Below, one piece after another: positions 62,335-64,000 of a stretch of DNA of 64,000 nucleotides; position 1 is the stretch's first letter; each line of letters starts with the position of its first letter. The notes beneath the pieces were generated by a model. The model was not told the DNA's origin and did not search any database. It worked only from the letters and a program-made list of their open reading frames with translations. This DNA comes from JACNJF01 sp050288105 (GTDB taxonomy: Bacteria > Pseudomonadota > Gammaproteobacteria > GCA-001735895). The DNA is taken from the NCBI GenBank assembly GCA_050288105.1, contig JBNKDE010000001.1, positions 496,001 through 560,000 of the forward strand. Reading direction: 5' to 3'. Both the position numbers and the translations under genes were made by a program.

Positions 62335-63333
62335 ATGGATCAAGAACAACCCCAGAATAAACCAGAGGAACAAAAGCCAGTAGCTTCCAGTTCCAATGAC
62401 TATGAAGCCATCGTTCAACGACTCGCTTTTGCTGCTATCAATGAACAAAGGCGCAGTCGACGCTGGAGAATATTTTTCCTGGTGCTGACGTTCCTGTACC
62501 TGACTCCAGTGTTGTTGATTACCCTGGACGTGAGCGATATGAATATTTTTAATATGAAAAAGGGAAGCACTGAAAAGCATACTGCCGTGGTAAAAATGTA
62601 TGGTGTTATTGCCGGAGATAGCGAAGCCAGCGCAGAGAATATTATCAGCGGTTTAGAGGATGCATTTGATGATAAAAATACCGCAGGTGTCGTATTGGAG
62701 ATTAATTCTCCTGGCGGTTCCCCGGTTCAGTCAGCCTACATATACGATGAAATGATGCGCTTGAAAAAAGAACATGAGGGTATTCCCTTGCATGTAGTCG
62801 TTACAGATATGGCTGCTTCTGGAGGGTATTTTGTGGCCGCGGCGGGCGATAATATCTATGTGAATAAATCCAGTCTGGTGGGATCTATTGGTGTGCGCAT
62901 GGATAGTTTTGGTCTGGTTGAGTTGATCAAAAAGCTGGGCATTGAGCGCAGGTTGTTAACCGCTGGGGAGCATAAAGGTTTGCTGGACCCATTTCTGCCA
63001 CAGAATGAACTTGAAAAGCAGCATCTGCAAAGCATGCTGGACCAGGTGCATCAGCACTTTATCGATTCGGTTAAACAGGGTAGAGGCGAGCGTTTACAGC
63101 AATCGCCTGATTTATTTAGCGGCCTGGTGTGGTCGGGTGAAGACGCTATCAAGCTCGGATTGGCGGATGATTTTGGCAGCACCGCACAAGTCGCACGTGA
63201 TGTAATCAAGCAGGAAACTGTGGTTGATTTTTCCAACAAAGAATTACTACTGGACAGGATTGCGAATCGAGTAGGGGCTTCCTTCGGAACAGTCATCAAC
63301 CAGAGCATTCGTCAGCAATTGAAACTTGATTGA
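62335..63333 (+). CDS. SppA/SohB-type S49 membrane peptidase
   Basis: S49 peptidases degrade leftover signal peptides and other membrane peptides. The 332-residue protein has an N-terminal membrane anchor (about residues 46-64) and a single protease domain facing the periplasm. The catalytic Ser162 is in DMAASGGYF and the Lys is Lys214 in AGEHKGLLDPF, 52 residues apart, as in the short Bacillus-type SppA. EINSPGGSP and GSIGVR are also conserved. The length is that of the short form, not the duplicated E. coli SppA. It lies 12 bp after the HAD gene and is part of the rluC operon. Confidence 0.94.
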   Translation: MDQEQPQNKPEEQKPVASSSNDYEAIVQRLAFAAINEQRRSRRWRIFFLVLTFLYLTPVLLITLDVSDMNIFNMKKGSTEKHTAVVKMYGVIAGDSEASAENIISGLEDAFDDKNTAGVVLEINSPGGSPVQSAYIYDEMMRLKKEHEGIPLHVVVTDMAASGGYFVAAAGDNIYVNKSSLVGSIGVRMDSFGLVELIKKLGIERRLLTAGEHKGLLDPFLPQNELEKQHLQSMLDQVHQHFIDSVKQGRGERLQQSPDLFSGLVWSGEDAIKLGLADDFGSTAQVARDVIKQETVVDFSNKELLLDRIANRVGASFGTVINQSIRQQLKLD

Positions 63334-63438
63334 GTTCTCACAAGCTTTGTACTGATTATAAAACCCATATTCGTATAATCTATAACCTACTATTCGTGCG
63401 CCAGAATATTGGCAGAACTCTAACCTGGTGGTTTTAGG

Positions 63439-64000
63439 ATGGAAGACATCTTTATTGGTAGACAACCCATATTCGACCATAAACTGAATATCTATGCCTA
63501 CGAATTATTATTTCGCAGCAGTGGTAACTCCTTCTCTGCGAATGTGGTGGATGGGGATAGCGCTACCTCAAAAGTCATCATTAATGCGTTCGTTGATATA
63601 GGGCTGGAAAAAATTGTTGGTCAGCATGTGGCCTTTGTCAACCTGACCAGGGTCTTTATCTCAAATCCAGATCTGATTGTGGCTCCTCCAGATCAAATTG
63701 TACTGGAAATTCTTGAAGAAATTGAACCCAGTGAAAAAATCCTGAACACCTTAAGAACACTTAAGCAGCAGGGACATACCATCGCACTGGATGATTTTAT
63801 CTATCACGATAAATTTGAGCCTTTTATCGAGCTGGCTGACATCATTAAGCTCGATATTATGGCTCTCTCAGAAGATGAAATCAGGCAACATGTACAGCAA
63901 CTCAAACGTTATAAGGTGAAGTTACTGGGTGAAAAAATCGAAACCTATGAAGAGTTCGAGTTTTTAAAATCGCTAGGGTTTGATTATTATCAGGGCTACT
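63439..64000 (+). CDS. EAL-HDOD (YuxH-like) signalling protein, 3' end beyond the window
   Basis: The ATG at 63439 starts a reading frame that runs to the right edge (187 codons). The visible part is an EAL-like domain: IFIGRQPIFDHKLNIYAYELLFR, NLTRVF, LEILEEI, IALDDFIY, IKLDIMALS and GFDYYQGY. The EAL signature itself is ELL, and further catalytic residues are altered, which is typical of the YuxH/EAL-HDOD group with an enzymatically inactive EAL domain. The HDOD half should lie to the right of the window. This is the second HDOD-type signalling protein in the window, after the one at 48523-49338. Confidence 0.9.
   Translation, partial: MEDIFIGRQPIFDHKLNIYAYELLFRSSGNSFSANVVDGDSATSKVIINAFVDIGLEKIVGQHVAFVNLTRVFISNPDLIVAPPDQIVLEILEEIEPSEKILNTLRTLKQQGHTIALDDFIYHDKFEPFIELADIIKLDIMALSEDEIRQHVQQLKRYKVKLLGEKIETYEEFEFLKSLGFDYYQGY

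Noticed and set aside
1..64000. CRISPR arrays, tRNA/rRNA genes, transposases, integrases, prophage
   Set aside because: None was found by reading the intergenic regions and coding frames. The T6SS shows no flanking integrase or tRNA in view, so no island boundary is claimed.

Overview
The window looks like a chromosomal segment of a gammaproteobacterium with moderate GC content. Housekeeping blocks are in gamma-typical order: crcB-serS, prfB-lysS with the programmed RF2 frameshift, and rne divergent from rluC-HAD phosphatase-sppA. The genus cannot be told from the sequence alone. No tRNA, rRNA, CRISPR array, transposase or prophage gene was seen.

Positions 1-22.6 kb hold an almost complete type VI secretion system (T6SS) in two divergent operons separated by a 438-bp intergenic region. 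Leftward run tssA, tssB, tssC, a second tssC-like gene, tssE, tssF, tssG and clpV (tssH, cut by the window edge); these encode baseplate, sheath and sheath recycling. Rightward run tagH (FHA), tssJ, tssK, tssL, tssM, tagF, a PP2C phosphatase and a Ser/Thr kinase; these encode the membrane complex and the threonine-phosphorylation switch. Hcp, VgrG, PAAR and effectors are not in the window. The gene content, with two TssC paralogues plus Fha/PpkA/PppA/TagF, resembles the imp-type cluster. The kinase carries a C-terminal formylglycine-generating-enzyme-like domain resembling a fused TagR, and its N-terminus carries six Thr-Arg-aliphatic motifs. Similar threonine motifs occur at the N-terminus of TssL. 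A perfect hairpin buries the ribosome-binding site of the second tssC.

Positions 22.6-25.6 kb follow the kinase without a strong break: a 74-residue SHOCT-like protein, then a coupled ExbB/ExbD/ExbD/AgmX-TonB-like proton-driven energiser. The first ExbD has Asn where the proton-relay Asp should be.

Positions 25.7-37.3 kb form an envelope copper/protein-folding region: CusA and CusB (with a Met/His-rich N-terminal extension and a heavy-metal-binding domain), four FKBP-type periplasmic prolyl isomerases in graded states of active-site decay, a small exported protein, and an 897-residue CotA-like multicopper oxidase with its own terminator.

Positions 37.8-45.5 kb are metabolic and accessory: succinate-semialdehyde dehydrogenase, a GCS2-family ligase, an aspartoacylase-like hydrolase, a membrane J-domain/Sel1 protein, small unknown proteins and a DsbA-family oxidoreductase. 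A nested inverted-repeat element follows at 45.53-45.68 kb.

Positions 45.8-64 kb are core genome: prfB, lysS, an HDOD protein, rhodanese-queG-ygfZ, crcB-serS, a DUF4124-like protein with Skp/OmpH, YgiQ radical SAM protein, RNase E with a long disordered tail, rluC, HAD hydrolase, SppA-type peptidase, and the start of an EAL-HDOD protein cut by the right edge.
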